From positions 1-8,367 of the forward strand of contig JAURNF010000004.1 of assembly GCA_030830285.1 (NCBI GenBank): a DNA stretch of 8,367 nt, written 5' to 3'. Each line of letters begins with the position of its first letter. Position 1 is the first letter of the stretch. This document shows positions 6,387 through 8,367 of this stretch, one piece after another. Below the pieces are notes generated by a model. It had not been told where the DNA came from. It did not search any database and saw only the letters and a program-made list of their open reading frames with translations. A program made the translations under genes and the position numbers. This DNA is from Candidatus Kapaibacterium sp. GTDB taxonomy: Bacteria; Bacteroidota; Ignavibacteria; Kapaibacteriales; Kapaibacteriaceae.

Positions 6387-8203
6387 CCAAACGTAGCAGT
6401 GGCCACTGTGCCTTGGTTGGGCTGTGATGTAACGGTAAATGTGCCACCGCGAAGTTCCGTTCGGGCACGAACACTCTTCCATCCCATGCCATGTTGTTCG
6501 GAACTATCACGCAGACCAACTCCGTCGTCACTCACACGAACAGTGATGAGATCGCTACCGGTGGTAATGGCGATGTCGATGTTCGTAGCAAACGCATGTC
6601 GTAAGGCGTTGTTTACGAGCGTCTGCACGGTGCGATAGATCGTATGTGCGAGATCATGAGGAACTGACCCTAGCTGCTCATCGATGTAACATGCAACATT
6701 GATACGTGAAGTTGATCGCACGTCGCTCGCCAAATTGTACACGGCACTTGGCAAGCCATCGCGTTCCAAGTAATGTGTTCCTAGTGCATGCGACAAGGTT
6801 CTAAGCTCGCGTGCTGTATCAAAGACGCGTTCGCGTGCCTTGGTGATAAACTTGCGCGCTGATTCGCTGTTGCTAAGTTCATGCAGTGCGGCATCGAGTT
6901 GCATGCCGATCACGGCTAATTCTTGCCCAGCGCCATCATGTATAGCGACAGCAACTTCGCGGCGTGTTTGCTCGCCAGCCTCAAGAATCGTTGTGTACAA
7001 TAACTCTTCACGCTCGCGTTGATACTGCGCGAGACGCGCTGCATAGCGCTCGTGTGCATCCATGATGTTGGATGATGCGTGATCAATGTCGCTGACTCGT
7101 TGCTTCAGATAGGTGATGTATGCTGCTGCAAACTCGGATCGAGGTAGACCGTCATCGGTCAGCGTGAGCTGGATGATCTCCTCAATGATCGGGAATCTGA
7201 CGGCATCGCTCACGTCTTTGTTTGCGCAGAGCTCAATAGCCTGTGCAAAGGCCTGTAGAGCTGCTGCTCGATCCCCTTGCTCATGGGCGTAGAGCCCACG
7301 AACAAATGCCCAGCGAAGCTTGTGTTGGTCCAGCGCAATCTCTGATGCATCGTGAAAGCTTGACAAGATGCGCTCAACCTCGTCAGACTGTTTAAGCCGT
7401 AGAGATAAGTATGCTCTGTCCAGCTCAAGTCCAACGAGAAGTTGTTGTTGCTGATGCAGCCTTGCGAGTGCTATGTGCTTGGTATTCCATTCCATGGACT
7501 CTTCAAAGTTGCCGAGGAATTCGGCGCAATGTTGAAGGGTTCCATAGAGTTGCGACCACTCGACAGGATGTGACTCATCGGTGAGACGAGTGTATGTATC
7601 CTTAGCGAGGCGCATAGCATCCCGATGACGTCCAATTTGGACGTACAAGAACACGAGATTAAATGATGCGCGAACGACTTGCCGATCTGTGCCATATGCG
7701 GCGAGGATCTCGTGGCTTGTAGCAAAGTACTTTGCACTTGCCCGCATGTCGCCGAGATTGTTCAGTACGCCTCCAACGATGGAGTATGTGGTGCCGAGTG
7801 CGACGTTCTCATCGAACTCGCGAAACGTGTACTCAACGACGGCAAGCAGGTCGAGTGCTTCCTCGTATCGGCGTTCAGCAACAAGAGCGATGGCTGCATG
7901 GTGGTGGATGTACGCGCCGAGAGGAAGCGTGGGGTCGACGAGCTCACGCTTCCTTTCGAAGAGTTCAATCGCAGAGGCAGACTCCCCACCTTGGGTGAGC
8001 ATCCACAACTCGCATATAAGCCTCGCTGTATCAACGTCGGACGGAAGCTCGCTCGGCAACTCAGCCAGTGCGTCCGTAGCGCCTTGACTATCGCGTTCGT
8101 ACAGGCATTGCGCAGCACGATGTACTATCCGCCCCAGTGTTGCATCAGTCCATAACGTTGGATCGAATTCGCATGGAACGAGGAGGGAAGTGAGTGTTGT
8201 CAT
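6368..8203 (-). CDS. Soluble TPR-containing sensor histidine kinase, NarL/DegS (HisKA_3) type
   Basis: This is a 611-residue protein. The ATG at 8203 overlaps the stop of the HAD gene as ATGA, which favours it over an in-frame ATG 23 codons upstream that lies inside that gene. Residues ~20-350 are helical repeats of TPR character (for example YEEALDLLAVVEY 113-125 and AALQAFAQAIELC 314-326). Residues ~366-415 form a probable coiled-coil linker. The dimerisation/phosphoacceptor helix carries H422 in HDGAGQ (H-D-x-x-x-Q), the HisKA_3 signature in which Asp423 and Gln427 support kinase and phosphatase activity. The ATPase domain has an N box NNALRHA (531-537), G1 DDGVG (559-563) and G2 HGMG (571-574). 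No membrane segment is seen, so sensing is likely cytoplasmic through the TPR region. The expected NarL-type response regulator is not in the window. Its 3' end overlaps the convergent MFS gene by 19 bp. Confidence 0.93.
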   Translation of the reverse strand: MTTLTSLLVPCEFDPTLWTDATLGRIVHRAAQCLYERDSQGATDALAELPSELPSDVDTARLICELWMLTQGGESASAIELFERKRELVDPTLPLGAYIHHHAAIALVAERRYEEALDLLAVVEYTFREFDENVALGTTYSIVGGVLNNLGDMRASAKYFATSHEILAAYGTDRQVVRASFNLVFLYVQIGRHRDAMRLAKDTYTRLTDESHPVEWSQLYGTLQHCAEFLGNFEESMEWNTKHIALARLHQQQQLLVGLELDRAYLSLRLKQSDEVERILSSFHDASEIALDQHKLRWAFVRGLYAHEQGDRAAALQAFAQAIELCANKDVSDAVRFPIIEEIIQLTLTDDGLPRSEFAAAYITYLKQRVSDIDHASSNIMDAHERYAARLAQYQREREELLYTTILEAGEQTRREVAVAIHDGAGQELAVIGMQLDAALHELSNSESARKFITKARERVFDTARELRTLSHALGTHYLERDGLPSAVYNLASDVRSTSRINVACYIDEQLGSVPHDLAHTIYRTVQTLVNNALRHAFATNIDIAITTGSDLITVRVSDDGVGLRDSSEQHGMGWKSVRARTELRGGTFTVTSQPNQGTVATATFGYSGNA

Positions 8204-8367
8204 ATCGTGGTGAGGAGTACGGGGTCTACTACGTGAATCGTCTTCATACCGAGCGCTGTAGCGCTTGCGCAATTTGCGCGAGAATCGTCAATCAACAGCG
8301 TATCTGTTGGGTCGACTCCTTCGACTGTGCAGATGTGTAAGAATGCTGCAGCGTCGGGCTTGCGCAC
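8200..8367 (-). CDS. HAD-superfamily hydrolase, C-terminal fragment
   Basis: Only the last 55 residues are in the window; the start lies beyond the right edge. RKPDAAAF at the fragment's beginning holds the motif III lysine of HAD phosphatases. LLIDDSRANC (residues 24-33 of the fragment) is motif IV with its DD pair, followed by the usual A-x-x-LGMKTIHV strand. The DDS-x-x-N pattern is closest to the HAD-IA pyrimidine 5'-nucleotidase/phosphoglycolate phosphatase-like branch, so a small phosphorylated metabolite is a likely substrate. The TGA stop overlaps the kinase ATG as ATGA, so the two genes are probably co-transcribed and translationally coupled. Confidence 0.82.
   Translation of the reverse strand: MRKPDAAAFLHICTVEGVDPTDTLLIDDSRANCASATALGMKTIHVVDPVLLTTI

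Noticed and set aside
5685..6482. 265-codon open frame antisense to the MFS gene
   Set aside because: It mirrors the MFS and kinase coding frames, is rich in Cys, His and Arg as is typical of shadow frames, and has no domain pattern.

Overview
The window most likely comes from the FCB group (Bacteroidota, Ignavibacteria or Kapabacteria-like lineages). The clues are a protein ending in a type IX secretion (T9SS) sorting domain, a large exported Asp-box propeller protein of a kind common in that group, and a TAnnTTTG-like promoter box. Assignment below group level is not possible from the sequence alone. Gene packing is tight: three same-strand junctions are ATGA stop/start overlaps, and one convergent pair overlaps by 19 bp.

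Right to left, the layout is as follows. (1) 8200-8367 (-) is the C-terminal end of a HAD-family phosphatase, joined by an ATGA overlap to (2) 6368-8203 (-), a soluble histidine kinase with TPR-like helices and a NarL/DegS-type catalytic core. (3) 5172-6386 (+) is a 12-TM MFS transporter that converges on the kinase gene and overlaps its end. (4) 4881-5171 is a divergent control region. It holds a complete cobalamin riboswitch (4948-5136, read on the minus strand), a downstream hairpin whose loop can kiss riboswitch loop L5, a strong ribosome binding site, and candidate promoters for both directions.

(5) The riboswitch leads into a minus-strand operon of three exported or membrane proteins. 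3627-4880 is a secreted beta-propeller with a T9SS C-terminal domain. 463-3630 is a 1055-residue VPS10/BNR-type Asp-box propeller. 2-466 is a PAP2-family membrane phosphatase cut by the window edge. The last two junctions are 4-bp ATGA overlaps, so all three genes should be co-transcribed and translationally coupled, and should respond to cobalamin.

The main discovery candidate is this riboswitch-controlled operon. A cobalamin-regulated, surface-exported propeller recalls BtuG, the surface beta-propeller that captures B12 in Bacteroides, but here the export route appears to be T9SS rather than a lipoprotein anchor. The cobalamin link is firm at the level of regulation; the idea that these proteins bind or process corrinoids is inference.
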